NCBI RefSeq assembly: GCF_900176395.1
Contig: NZ_FWXL01000003.1
Coordinates: forward strand, 186,001-250,000
Direction of reading: 5' to 3'
DNA from: Novosphingobium sp. B1
GTDB taxonomy: Bacteria > Pseudomonadota > Alphaproteobacteria > Sphingomonadales > Sphingomonadaceae
DNA: 64,000 nucleotides
The position numbers and the translations under genes were made by a program. Of this stretch, positions 1-7,336 are shown piece by piece; position 1 is the stretch's first letter, and every line of letters starts with the position of its first letter. The notes under the pieces were generated by a model. The model saw only the letters and a program-made list of their open reading frames with translations. It was not told where the DNA came from and did no database searches.

Positions 1-1
1 A

Positions 2-874
2 AACAGTGCCCAGACCTCACCGGAAACCTGGGCCAGACAAGGCCGCGATGGCGCCCAGCTATTCGGCGATTGCCTTGCGCTGGAGGACAGCACGATCACC
101 AATGTCCGCTTTGGCGCAGGCATCTATCAGTCTGACCGGACAACTATAGCGCGAAATACCATCAAGGATTTCGCGATCGACGGGATCGATTTCTCCGGCA
201 ACGATCTGGTGATTGCCGACAACGTCATCACCGACCATTGGCAGCCGGGAGCCGGGCTTCATTCGGACTGCATACAAGGACAGGTCTCGGCAAGAGACCC
301 AATTTACCGGCGCATCCGCGTGACCGGAAACGTGTGCCTGTCAGACACGGGCACGCGCCACTCGCGCGATCTGCAAGGCATCAACATCTTCGACGGACAC
401 TGGCAGGACGTGACCGTATCGTGCAACTTCGTCCGCCCGTCGATCTACCATGGCATCACGCTTATGGGAGTGGACAGGGCGCGGATCGCCACGAACGTCG
501 TGCAAGGCTGGGGGCCCGACAAGACTCCCTGGATAGCGGTATTTGCCTCGAAGGAGGGAAGACAGCCCACCGACGTGCTGATCCGGCGCAATCAGGCGAA
601 TGCCTACCTGAATGCCGCGGACGGTGCCGGGGTCGATCCTGACCGTCTGATCAATTCCATCCGACTCGGCCCGGATGCCGCATTCTTCCGGCAATATTTG
701 CGGCAGGCGGTCAGGGGCGTAACGCTGGAGGACAATGCGTGGATGTTGCCCGGACCGGACCTGTCGCAGGATGAACGCTTCGCACAGCCGGGCCTGCCGG
801 CAAGACAAGGCCCGATCACGGTGGAACAGGCCAGGGCATCGCTTGCGCAGATCTGCCCGCGCCCGCCCGGCTAG
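2..874 (+). CDS. Right-handed parallel beta-helix protein, 5'-truncated by the window edge
   Basis: The reading frame is open from base 2 to the TAG at 872-874 and has no start inside the window, so this is the C-terminal 290 residues of a longer protein. The repeated short strands of the type TIxNVRFxxGI, TTIARNTIKDF, LVIADNVITDH and VTVSCNFVRPS are the rungs of a right-handed parallel beta-helix, as in pectate-lyase-like and NosD-like proteins. Such proteins are usually exported and act on or bind polysaccharides. The N-terminus is missing, so neither a signal peptide nor a catalytic site can be judged, and the substrate is unknown. The tail after about window base 760 looks like a non-repeat cap. 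The neighbour at 915 is convergent and unrelated. Confidence 0.7.
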   Translation, partial: NSAQTSPETWARQGRDGAQLFGDCLALEDSTITNVRFGAGIYQSDRTTIARNTIKDFAIDGIDFSGNDLVIADNVITDHWQPGAGLHSDCIQGQVSARDPIYRRIRVTGNVCLSDTGTRHSRDLQGINIFDGHWQDVTVSCNFVRPSIYHGITLMGVDRARIATNVVQGWGPDKTPWIAVFASKEGRQPTDVLIRRNQANAYLNAADGAGVDPDRLINSIRLGPDAAFFRQYLRQAVRGVTLEDNAWMLPGPDLSQDERFAQPGLPARQGPITVEQARASLAQICPRPPG

Positions 875-914
875 GCAGTCGGAAGCGCTTGCGTTTTCGG
901 CCCCATGACCATGT

Positions 915-1265
915 CTATTCGGCCCTCGTCCAGATCCACGTTCCCGTAATCCCCATCACTGCCGCCGGGATCAGCACCCATGGCCAGCCCGCCGTGAACC
1001 ACGTCAACGCGACGCCCGCGCTCATCGCGATGAGCGCGCCCTTCTTGGCCCTGCGCGAAATGGCGCGGCGCTCCCGCCACTGGCGCAAGGGCGGGCCATA
1101 AGTGGGGTGATCGAGCAGACGCTGCTCCCACGCCGGGTTGGAGCGGGCAAAGCAGAAGGTGGCAAGCAAAAGGAACGGGACAGTCGGCAGGATCGGCAGA
1201 AACGCGCCAATCGCGCCCAGCGCCACGCTGATCACACCGCCGGCGAGATAGAGTTGGCGGCGCAA
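915..1265 (-). CDS. YbaN/DUF454 family inner-membrane protein
   Basis: This 116-residue protein has three hydrophobic segments, at about residues 8-38 (a double pass with LPILPTVPFLLLATFCFARS) and 78-112. The motif GxFLPxLPTxPFLLLAxxCFARSxP followed by HPxYGPPLRxWRERRAISRRAK is diagnostic of the DUF454 (YbaN) family. No biochemical function is established for that family. It begins 16 bases after the sufE stop on the same strand and could be the last gene of the phage-shock operon or part of a short sufE unit. The family is certain from the sequence; any link to envelope stress is only inferred from position. Confidence 0.85.
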   Translation of the reverse strand: MRRQLYLAGGVISVALGAIGAFLPILPTVPFLLLATFCFARSNPAWEQRLLDHPTYGPPLRQWRERRAISRRAKKGALIAMSAGVALTWFTAGWPWVLIPAAVMGITGTWIWTRAE

Positions 1266-1281
1266 ACCTCTTGCCCTGCCG

Positions 1282-1695
1282 TCAGGCCGTGGCTGCGATG
1301 CGCGCGGCGTGTTCGCGCACCAGCGCGATCATGTTGGGGACGCCTTGGGTGCGGTTGGAGGAAAGCTGCTTCTTCAAGTCGAAGGGCGCGAGTTCCTCGG
1401 CAATGTCGGTCGCGGCGACCTCTGCTGCGGGCTTGTCCTGCACGGCGGCAAGGACAAGCGCGACGATGCCCTTGGTGATCGCGGCGTTGCTGTCAGCCAG
1501 GAAGTGCAGCTTTCCGCCCTGCTCTTGCGTAGGATAGACCCAGACGCTGGCCGAGCAGCCTCGCACCAGCGTGGCATCGGTCTTCAGCGCCTCGGGCATG
1601 TCCTCGAGTTCGCGCCCGAGTTCGATGAGCAGGCGATAGCGTTCGTCGCCATCGAGAAATTCGTACTCTTCGAGAATGTCTTCAAGGCTGCGCAT
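1282..1695 (-). CDS. sufE: SufE family cysteine-desulfuration protein
   Basis: SufE accepts persulfide sulfur from the cysteine desulfurase SufS and passes it to the SufBCD scaffold for Fe-S cluster assembly in the cytoplasm. The 137-residue length and the fold signature fit: an N-terminal acidic helix, then LVRGCSASVW with the acceptor cysteine at residue 47, then QLSSNRTQGVPNM near residues 112-124, a SufE hallmark. The other suf genes are not in the window, so this copy is detached from the main suf operon, which is common in alphaproteobacteria. It lies 50 bases downstream of the last small gene of the psp run on the same strand. Confidence 0.93.
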   Translation of the reverse strand: MRSLEDILEEYEFLDGDERYRLLIELGRELEDMPEALKTDATLVRGCSASVWVYPTQEQGGKLHFLADSNAAITKGIVALVLAAVQDKPAAEVAATDIAEELAPFDLKKQLSSNRTQGVPNMIALVREHAARIAATA

Positions 1696-1745
1696 GGGGC
1701 CGCATTAGCGGGCGTGGCGAGATGCGTCCACCACTGCCGGCAGGG

Positions 1746-1922
1746 TCAGCCCGAAAGGCCACCCGGCCGCGTGAGCGCGTACCAGATCACGTAGATCCAC
1801 GAGAGCACACCATGCACCAGGGCCCAGACGATCGACTTGTTCAGGCTCCACGAGATGGTGATGGCAATGGCCGAACCGAGGCCGATGCCGGCCTTGGCGG
1901 CGCCTTCGGTGTGGCGGCTCAC
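1746..1922 (-). CDS. Small two-segment membrane protein at the end of the psp run
   Basis: A GTG-initiated 58-codon frame whose GTG (1922-1920) overlaps the stop of the upstream gene as GTGA, the same coupling used elsewhere in this operon. The product is mostly hydrophobic: AGIGLGSAIAITISWSL at about residues 10-26, then NKSIVWALVHGVLSWIYVIW at 28-47, ending in a short hydrophilic tail. The pattern G(I/F)G-x-A-I-A-x-x-x-S-W/Y-x-x-N-x-S-I-x-W-A-x-x-H-G-x-x-x-W-x-Y-V-I-x-Y resembles a widespread family of tiny uncharacterised membrane proteins, as I recall it. No function is known. Overlap, composition and position support it as a real gene; a holin-like or PspG-like role would be speculation. 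Confidence 0.7.
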   Translation of the reverse strand: MSRHTEGAAKAGIGLGSAIAITISWSLNKSIVWALVHGVLSWIYVIWYALTRPGGLSG

Positions 1923-2143
1923 AGGTCGACGCCCGCAGCGATGGCTTCAAGCTTGCGCAGGCGTTCGCGCAGGTCGGCAAGTTCGATGAGGCCGCCAATG
2001 TCCCTGGCGGCATCGCCGGCTTCGCTGCGTTCGAGTTCGAGGCGCTTCAGGGCCAGCCAGCCGTCCCAGCCGCGCAGGGCTGCCAGGGCGATCATGGCAA
2101 GGCCGGTAAGGCCGGAGATTGCAAGGACGAGATCCGATGTCAT
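1919..2143 (-). CDS. PspB-like small membrane protein (paralogue 5 of the array)
   Basis: This 74-residue protein has an N-terminal membrane segment at about residues 5-23 and a charged helical remainder ending RLRKLEAIAAG. That ending aligns with the tail motif R-(L/V)-x-x-(L/V)-E-x-I-(V/A) shared by the neighbouring small proteins and by PspB. It lacks the final QIE(S/A)LR block, so it is the most degenerate member. It is the next-to-last small gene of the minus-strand psp run, starting 20 bases after the preceding stop and overlapping the following gene by GTGA. A role in tethering PspA at the membrane is inferred from PspB and has no direct support. Confidence 0.72.
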   Translation of the reverse strand: MTSDLVLAISGLTGLAMIALAALRGWDGWLALKRLELERSEAGDAARDIGGLIELADLRERLRKLEAIAAGVDL

Positions 2144-2163
2144 GTCGGTTACTCCTCAGAAAC

Positions 2164-2409
2164 TTACCGGTCGCGAAGCGATTCGATCTCGCGCGACAGG
2201 CGGCGGGTTTCGCCTTCATCAGTGGCGATGCGTTCAAGCACTTCGAGACGCTTGCGCAAGTCGGCGACTTCGCGCTCGAGGCTGGCGGTGTAGGCTGCGT
2301 CATGATCGACGGCGGGCCCGCTTTCGCCACGATGACGATCACGGTTCATCCGCATGTTGGCAAATGCAATGATCGCAACGATGGCGACCATGGCGCTCCA
2401 GAAAGACAT
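2164..2409 (-). CDS. PspB-like small membrane protein (paralogue 4)
   Basis: This 81-residue protein has one membrane segment (about residues 2-18, FWSAMVAIVAIIAFANM), a short basic stretch MNRDRHRG as expected for an N-out/C-in anchor, then a coiled coil from about residue 40. The coil carries DLRKRLEVLERIATDEG and ends SREIESLRDR. This is the same two-part tail, R-x-x-x-LE-x-IAT followed by IE-x-LR, seen in the next three genes upstream and, more loosely, in PspC. It starts 12 bases after the upstream stop. It is homologous in design to PspB, but I cannot say whether it binds PspA, PspC or something else. Confidence 0.75.
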   Translation of the reverse strand: MSFWSAMVAIVAIIAFANMRMNRDRHRGESGPAVDHDAAYTASLEREVADLRKRLEVLERIATDEGETRRLSREIESLRDR

Positions 2410-2421
2410 TGTCAGGCTTCC

Positions 2422-2694
2422 TCAGTTGACCTTGACGTCGCGCAGACTTTCGATCTGCAGCGCAAGGTCGGTGTTCTTTTCTGTGGCGATGCGTTCCAGC
2501 ACGCGGACGCGCTGTTCCAGCCGTTCGGACTGGGCGGCATATTGCGCGGCCTTTTCGGCGGTCTGCTTCGACAGCAGTTCCAGTTCGCGTTCGCGGAAGG
2601 CAAGGCGGCGCTTGTAGATGTCGGACCCGATGCCGAGCACGATCGGCACCACAATGACCATGAACACCAGCGCCAGAACGACGTCTTCGTTCAT
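2422..2694 (-). CDS. PspB-like small membrane protein (paralogue 3)
   Basis: This 90-residue protein has a membrane segment at about residues 5-23 (VVLALVFMVIVVPIVLGIG), then a basic hinge (YKRRLAFRERE) and a long coiled coil. The coil contains AEKAAQYAAQSERLEQRVRV, then LERIATEKNTDLALQIESLR. The AEKAAQYA block and the RVRVLE-x-I-(V/A)-T tail are nearly identical to those of the protein at 2999-3280, showing a recent tandem duplication. Its ATG overlaps the upstream stop as ATGA, implying translational coupling. The layout (anchor plus cytoplasmic coil) and the PspB-type tail suggest a membrane-side partner in the phage-shock response; this is an inference. Confidence 0.77.
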   Translation of the reverse strand: MNEDVVLALVFMVIVVPIVLGIGSDIYKRRLAFRERELELLSKQTAEKAAQYAAQSERLEQRVRVLERIATEKNTDLALQIESLRDVKVN

Positions 2695-3002
2695 TGCACA
2701 TTCCCCTGTCCCTGCGGCGGACGCAGCGCCTCGATCTGTCGCGAAACGTCAAAGCCCCTGTCAGTGACGATAGCCTCGACATTGGCGAGCCGCTGATGCG
2801 TCCGGTCAAGCTGGTCGCGCAGGAAAGCGTTTTCCTCGCGCAGCTTGGCGATGGCTTCCTGATCGGCGCGATCGGTCTTGCCGCCCCATTCGTCTTCAAG
2901 GGCATAACCGTGGCGCGCACGGATCCAGTTGTTGATCACCCAGCCACCTGTTGAAATGGCGATGATGGCAAGAACGAATTCGGGGCCGGCCCAGTTCATC
3001 AC
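2691..3002 (-). CDS. PspB-like small membrane protein (paralogue 2)
   Basis: This 103-residue protein has an N-terminal hydrophobic segment at about residues 8-26 (EFVLAIIAISTGGWVINNWI), then a charged linker and a coiled coil (EAIAKLREENAFLRDQLDRT). The coil runs into RLANVEAIVTDRGFDVSRQIEALR. The block VEAIVTD-(R/K)-GFD-x-x-x-QIEALR matches the next gene upstream almost residue for residue. It overlaps both neighbours by 4 bases (ATGA), so four or more of these mini-proteins are probably translated in step. The function is unassigned; PspB-like is the closest description the sequence supports. Confidence 0.77.
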   Translation of the reverse strand: MMNWAGPEFVLAIIAISTGGWVINNWIRARHGYALEDEWGGKTDRADQEAIAKLREENAFLRDQLDRTHQRLANVEAIVTDRGFDVSRQIEALRPPQGQGNVQ

Positions 3003-3280
3003 ACCCTCCGGTCTTCGAGAGCGGCGCTATCGCGGCGCAGCGCTTCGATCTGCGCGGCGGTGTCGAAGCCCTTGTCGGTGACGATGGCTTCGAGGACACG
3101 CACGCGCTCTTCGAGTTCGCGGGTGTGCTGGGCGTATTGTGCGGCCTTTTCGGCGCTCAGTTCAGCCGTCGTCTTGATCTGCATTTCGGCGATCTTGGTG
3201 CGGTGCTTGGTCCAGATCGCGACGATCGGAATGCTCAGGGCAACGATCGGTATCAGGCTGCCAATTTCTGCAGGTCCCAT
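2999..3280 (-). CDS. PspB-like small membrane protein (paralogue 1)
   Basis: This 93-residue protein has a membrane segment at about residues 5-24 (IGSLIPIVALSIPIVAIWTK) and then a helix with AEKAAQYAQHTRELEERVRV. The tail is LEAIVTDKGFDTAAQIEALR plus about 13 residues. The anchor, basic turn and coil ending LE-x-I(V/L) match PspB of enterobacteria in design, where PspB with PspC releases PspA from PspF under membrane stress. It lies 30 bases after pspC, the largest gap in this part of the operon, and overlaps the next gene by 4 bases. It is one of five tandem paralogues in addition to the canonical PspB. Confidence 0.77.
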   Translation of the reverse strand: MGPAEIGSLIPIVALSIPIVAIWTKHRTKIAEMQIKTTAELSAEKAAQYAQHTRELEERVRVLEAIVTDKGFDTAAQIEALRRDSAALEDRRV

Positions 3281-3310
3281 GGTTCAGTCCCCCTCAGGAC
3301 GGTTTTGTTC

Positions 3311-3685
3311 TTAGCGCAGCTTCTCGATTTCGGCCGAGAGGCGCGGGTTGGAATTGACATAGAAGCTTTCGACGTCGGCCAGGCGGCGGTCGATATCGCG
3401 GAACTGGGCGCGGACTTCGCGGGCGGTGCGCGCCGGCGACTGGCGCACGCCCTGCCAGAACCGCTGCTCCTGCCGATCGCTGTAGAGGTGGCCGGGCTTC
3501 TTCGGGGCAAGGATGCCCAGTGCGAAGTAGACCAGGAACGGCCAGCCCATCGAGAAGGCGAGGATCAGGAACCCGAGGCGTACCCAGAGCACATCGACCC
3601 CGGTATAGTCGGCAACCCCGGCGCAGACGCCCATGAACTTGCCGTTGACCTTGTCGCGATAGAAGCGGGTGCGTGGGCTGTTCAC
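3311..3685 (-). CDS. pspC: Envelope stress response membrane protein PspC
   Basis: PspC senses membrane damage together with PspB and draws PspA to the membrane. The 124-residue protein has the PspC domain: RFYRDKVNGKFMGVCAGVADYTGV (residues about 7-30), in which VCAGVADY is the family signature. A membrane segment follows at about 32-58 (VRLGFLILAFSMGWPFLVYF). The C-terminal helix ends RLADVESFYVNSNPRLSAEIEKLR. This tail resembles the end of enterobacterial PspC (from memory) and is also the motif repeated in the small proteins downstream. The start overlaps the pspB stop by 4 bases. Regulation is from the sigma54 promoter near 5060. Confidence 0.93.
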   Translation of the reverse strand: MNSPRTRFYRDKVNGKFMGVCAGVADYTGVDVLWVRLGFLILAFSMGWPFLVYFALGILAPKKPGHLYSDRQEQRFWQGVRQSPARTAREVRAQFRDIDRRLADVESFYVNSNPRLSAEIEKLR

Positions 3686-3978
3686 TTGAAGGTCCTTCCC
3701 TGTTCGGCGAACATGCGGTCCAGTTCGCGCAGTTTCTGGTTGTCGCTCTCGCGGTCCGGCAGGATGCGCGAGGGCTTGTATTCGGGGTTGTCGGCAGCGA
3801 CGAGGCGCTCGACCGTGTCCATGCGTTCATCGAGGCGGCGGGCGAGCTGGTAGAGCTCCTCGAGCAGCGCCTCGTCTCCGCTGGTCAGCGTGGCGGCGGT
3901 CTTCCACTTGGTGATGTAGTGGAAGATGATCCACGGCAGGCCGAGAACGACCGCAATGATGGCAACGACGTCTTCCAT
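3682..3978 (-). CDS. pspB: Envelope stress response membrane protein PspB
   Basis: PspB forms the sensing pair with PspC in the inner membrane. The 98-residue protein starts with a hydrophobic anchor (VVAIIAVVLGLPWIIFHYIT, about residues 4-23). A helix follows with ALLEELYQLARRLDERMDTV and RLVAADNPEY, which matches the PspB core RLAxLAxxAxRMxERIxxLExIL. It is about 25 residues longer than the enterobacterial protein; the extra C-terminal part (SDNQKLRELDRMFAEQ) is another helix. It lies 3 bases after the pspA stop and overlaps pspC by 4 bases, giving the canonical order pspA-pspB-pspC. Confidence 0.9.
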   Translation of the reverse strand: MEDVVAIIAVVLGLPWIIFHYITKWKTAATLTSGDEALLEELYQLARRLDERMDTVERLVAADNPEYKPSRILPDRESDNQKLRELDRMFAEQGRTFK

Positions 3979-3981
3979 GGC

Positions 3982-4653
3982 TCAGCCTTCCTTTCCAAGC
4001 TGGCGCTTCATCGCTTCGAGTTCCTCGTCGATCTTGTCCTGGCCGGCGAGCGCGGCGATCTCGTCGGCAAGGCTGGGCTTGGAGTTGTCGGCGAGGCTCA
4101 GCGCATCGGCGCGGCCTTCGGCATAATCGACGCGGCGTTCGAGCTGGTCGAAGCGCGCCATGGCTTCATCGACCCGCTCATTGGCGAGCAGCGAGCGCAG
4201 GCGGACGCGGTTCTCGGCGCTTTCGAGGCGCGCGGCGATCGCGGTCTGGCGGCTGCGGGCTTCGCGCAGGCGGGTCTGCAGCTTCTCGATATCCTGTTCA
4301 TAGGCACGCATCGCATCGTCGAGCACGCCGATCTCGGTCTTGAGCTGGTCAGCCATGTCGGCGGCCTTCTTCTTCTCGACCAGGGCGGCGCGGGCCAGAT
4401 CCTCGCGGTCCTTCGACAGCGCGAGCTGGGCCTTTTCCGACCAATCAGCCTGGAGGCGTTCCAGCTTTGCCACGTGACGACCCATCTCCTTCTGATCGGC
4501 GATGGTGCGGGCAGCTGAGGCGCGGACTTCGACCAGCGTCTCCTCCATCTCCATGATGATCATCCGGATCATCTTGGCAGGATCGTCCGCCTTATCAAGC
4601 AAGTCGTTGAAATTGGCGGCGATGATGTCGCGAGTCCGCGAGAAGATGCCCAT
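3982..4653 (-). CDS. pspA: Phage shock protein A (PspA/IM30 family)
   Basis: PspA coats and repairs damaged inner membrane and, when free, inhibits the activator PspF. The 223-residue protein begins MGIFSRTRDIIAANFNDLLD, the standard PspA N-terminus, and continues as an almost unbroken coiled coil to the end. I chose the ATG at 4653 because that is where family members begin and because a GGAG lies 9 bases upstream on the minus strand. The frame is open further upstream to tandem ATGs at 4830/4827, giving a possible 59-residue N-terminal extension (separate entry). It is the first canonical gene of the operon, with pspB 3 bases downstream. Confidence 0.93.
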   Translation of the reverse strand: MGIFSRTRDIIAANFNDLLDKADDPAKMIRMIIMEMEETLVEVRASAARTIADQKEMGRHVAKLERLQADWSEKAQLALSKDREDLARAALVEKKKAADMADQLKTEIGVLDDAMRAYEQDIEKLQTRLREARSRQTAIAARLESAENRVRLRSLLANERVDEAMARFDQLERRVDYAEGRADALSLADNSKPSLADEIAALAGQDKIDEELEAMKRQLGKEG

Positions 4654-4830
4654 CAGGTTAACTCCGGAGTTGAAGAGCGGGGTGGTGTAGGACGGGCGCG
4701 ACTGGCCATTCGCGCCCCCGGTGGCGCCGGCGCTGCCATTGCGCAGGCGTTCGATCTCGGCATCGAGACGGGTGGTGCGGCCGCCATCGCCTCGCTCGGA
4801 ACGGATCGGGGTCAGTTCGTCGGCCATCAT
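4654..4830 (-). other. In-frame 59-codon extension upstream of pspA
   Basis: Bases 4830-4654 on the minus strand are open in the pspA frame with no stop before the PspA methionine. They begin with two tandem ATG codons that overlap the stop of the small upstream gene (4827-4985). The encoded segment (MMADELTPIRSERGDGGRTT, then LDAEIERLRNG, then a Gly/Ala/Ser/Pro-rich linker) is hydrophilic. It contains one short helix resembling the IE-x-LR tail of the other small proteins. Either PspA is made in two forms, a long one coupled to the leader gene and a short one from its own ribosome site, or the extension is untranslated spacer. The sequence cannot decide between these. Confidence 0.5.
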
Positions 4831-4985
4831 GCGAGCTCACCGGTGATGGCGGCGCTCGACGCGGTGACGACCGGGACGGCGCTAACCTGCTGGGTCAGCG
4901 CGAAGCAGCACATCACGATCATCGCACCGACGCTGGCGAGGCTGGCGCGGCCGAGCTGGGTGGTGAAGAAGCGGGCGGTGTACAT
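4827..4985 (-). CDS. 52-residue membrane protein, first gene of the psp operon
   Basis: An ATG at 4985, with AAAGG about 9 bases upstream, opens a 52-codon frame whose TGA overlaps the tandem ATGs in front of pspA. The product has a basic N-terminus (MYTARFFTTQLGRASL), one hydrophobic segment (ASVGAMIVMCCFALTQQVSA, about residues 17-36) and a short Thr/Ser/Ala tail. It may be a membrane anchor or a signal peptide on a very short secreted peptide. It lies directly downstream of the sigma54 promoter, so it would be the first product of the stress operon. I do not recognise a family. Codon use and overlap support it, but it could also be a leader peptide. Confidence 0.55.
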   Translation of the reverse strand: MYTARFFTTQLGRASLASVGAMIVMCCFALTQQVSAVPVVTASSAAITGELA

Positions 4986-5051
4986 TTTCGTGACCTTTCG
5001 GCGGGTTAGATCCGGCCGGTAGCAATGATGCTGCCGGGTTGTTAATGGTAC

Positions 5052-5068
5052 AGCAAGCAGCGTGCCAA
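5052..5068 (-). promoter_or_regulatory. Sigma54 (-24/-12) promoter of the psp operon
   Basis: Read on the minus strand the sequence is TTGGCACGCTGCTTGCT, an exact match to the sigma54 consensus YTGGCACG-N4-TTGCW with the required GG-N10-GC spacing. Transcription would start near base 5041, about 56 bases before the first small gene. Sigma54 with PspF is the known control of pspA operons, and pspF lies divergently about 100 bases away, so function and position agree. Confidence 0.92.
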
Positions 5069-5121
5069 ACTGTGCGAGGCGCAGTTTTCCGCCATTTTCA
5101 GCCTGTCACCATCCTTTAATG

Positions 5122-5159
5122 TTGGGAATTCTTGCCGAGACTTGGGAAATTGCGCTAAT
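5122..5159 (-). promoter_or_regulatory. Candidate tandem PspF upstream activating sites
   Basis: Two similar elements, TTGGGAATTCTTGCC at 5122-5136 and TTGGGAAATTGCGCT at 5142-5156, lie exactly 20 bases (two helical turns) apart. They are about 60-90 bases upstream of the sigma54 promoter. The second, extended to 5159 (..AATTGCGCTAAT), resembles the enterobacterial PspF site (..AATTCGCTAACT, from memory). They also abut the pspF start at 5168, so PspF binding could repress its own gene. This assignment is inferred. Confidence 0.5.
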
Positions 5160-5167
5160 CTTCCGGC

Positions 5168-6196
<1,029 letters not shown>

Positions 6197-6250
6197 TCGG
6201 CGCCGCTTTCGGTTTCGCTTTGCCTGCAAACCCACTAACGCCTCGCAACA

Positions 6251-7324
6251 ATGGCCCTCACCCGTCTGACCTTGCGCGACTTTCGCAACCATGCCGCGAC
6301 GCGGCTGGAGGGGATGCGTGCGTTCAACGTGCTGGTTGGGGAAAACGGCGCGGGCAAGACCAACGTGCTGGAGGCTGTCAGCCTGCTGGCGCCGGGGCGC
6401 GGGCTGCGGCGGGCGCAACCTTCGGAAATGGCCGGACGCAATGGAGCGGGCGGCTTTGCCGTGGCAGCAGAGCTGGAGGACGGCGCGGTGCAGATTGGCA
6501 CTTCGACCGATCCGCAGGCCCCCAATCGCCGGATCGTGCGGATCAATAGCGCGGAAGGTCCGGCAGCGCGGCTGGGCGAGTGGCTTTCGATCACCTGGCT
6601 GACCCCGGCGATGGACCGCATCTTCGCCGAAAGCGCGGGGTCAAGGCGGCGCTTTCTCGACCGGTTGGTGCTGGCGCGCGATCCGGGCCACGCGCGCAAT
6701 GCCACGCGTTATGAAACGGCGTTGCGCGAACGCAATCGCCTGCTGGGCGAAGTTGTCGAGCCCGATCCGCTCTGGCTCGACGGGATCGAGGCGCAGATGG
6801 CCGAAAGTGGCGCGGCTCTGGCAGCGGCGCGTGCAGCCCTGGTCGAAGATCTTGGAATGGCGCTGGAAAGTGTGCCGGAACAACCCTTTGCGCGCCCTTC
6901 TTTAAGCTACTCCAGCGATACGCCTAGCGATGCGGACGCTTTGCGCGCGATGCTGCGCGAGGGGCGGCGGCGGGACCGCGCGGCTGGCCGCTCGCTGTCC
7001 GGGCCGCACCGCGATGACTTGGCGGTGACGCTGGCGGCAAAGCAAGCCCCTGCGGCCGATTGCTCGACCGGCGAGCAGAAGGCGATGCTGATCGCCATCG
7101 TGCTTGCCCACGCTGGTCTGACCGCGGGGGAGCGCCCTCGCCTGCTCCTCCTCGATGAAATTGCAGCGCACCTTGACCCGGTCCGGCGCACGGCGCTGTT
7201 CGAGCGGCTTGCACAAAGCGGCGCGCAAGTGTGGATGACAGGTACGGAAATCGCACCCTTTGCCGAGATTGCCGGCAACAGCGCTGTGTGGACAGTGCGC
7301 GATGGCGTGGCGGCGCAGCCGTAG
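6251..7324 (+). CDS. recF: DNA replication and repair protein RecF
   Basis: RecF is an SMC-like ATPase that with RecO and RecR loads RecA at single-strand gaps. The 357-residue protein shows Walker [10 protein letters not shown] (30-38), the ABC-type signature STGEQKAML (about 270-278) and Walker [13 protein letters not shown] near residues 300-311, all in family order and at the usual length. It begins 54 bases after pspF on the same strand. It is not next to dnaA-dnaN-gyrB, the arrangement found in many bacteria, but that separation is normal in alphaproteobacteria. It is convergent with the tesA-like gene, only 12 bases apart. Confidence 0.95.
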   Translation: MALTRLTLRDFRNHAATRLEGMRAFNVLVGENGAGKTNVLEAVSLLAPGRGLRRAQPSEMAGRNGAGGFAVAAELEDGAVQIGTSTDPQAPNRRIVRINSAEGPAARLGEWLSITWLTPAMDRIFAESAGSRRRFLDRLVLARDPGHARNATRYETALRERNRLLGEVVEPDPLWLDGIEAQMAESGAALAAARAALVEDLGMALESVPEQPFARPSLSYSSDTPSDADALRAMLREGRRRDRAAGRSLSGPHRDDLAVTLAAKQAPAADCSTGEQKAMLIAIVLAHAGLTAGERPRLLLLDEIAAHLDPVRRTALFERLAQSGAQVWMTGTEIAPFAEIAGNSAVWTVRDGVAAQP

Positions 7325-7336
7325 CCGCGCTGCCCG

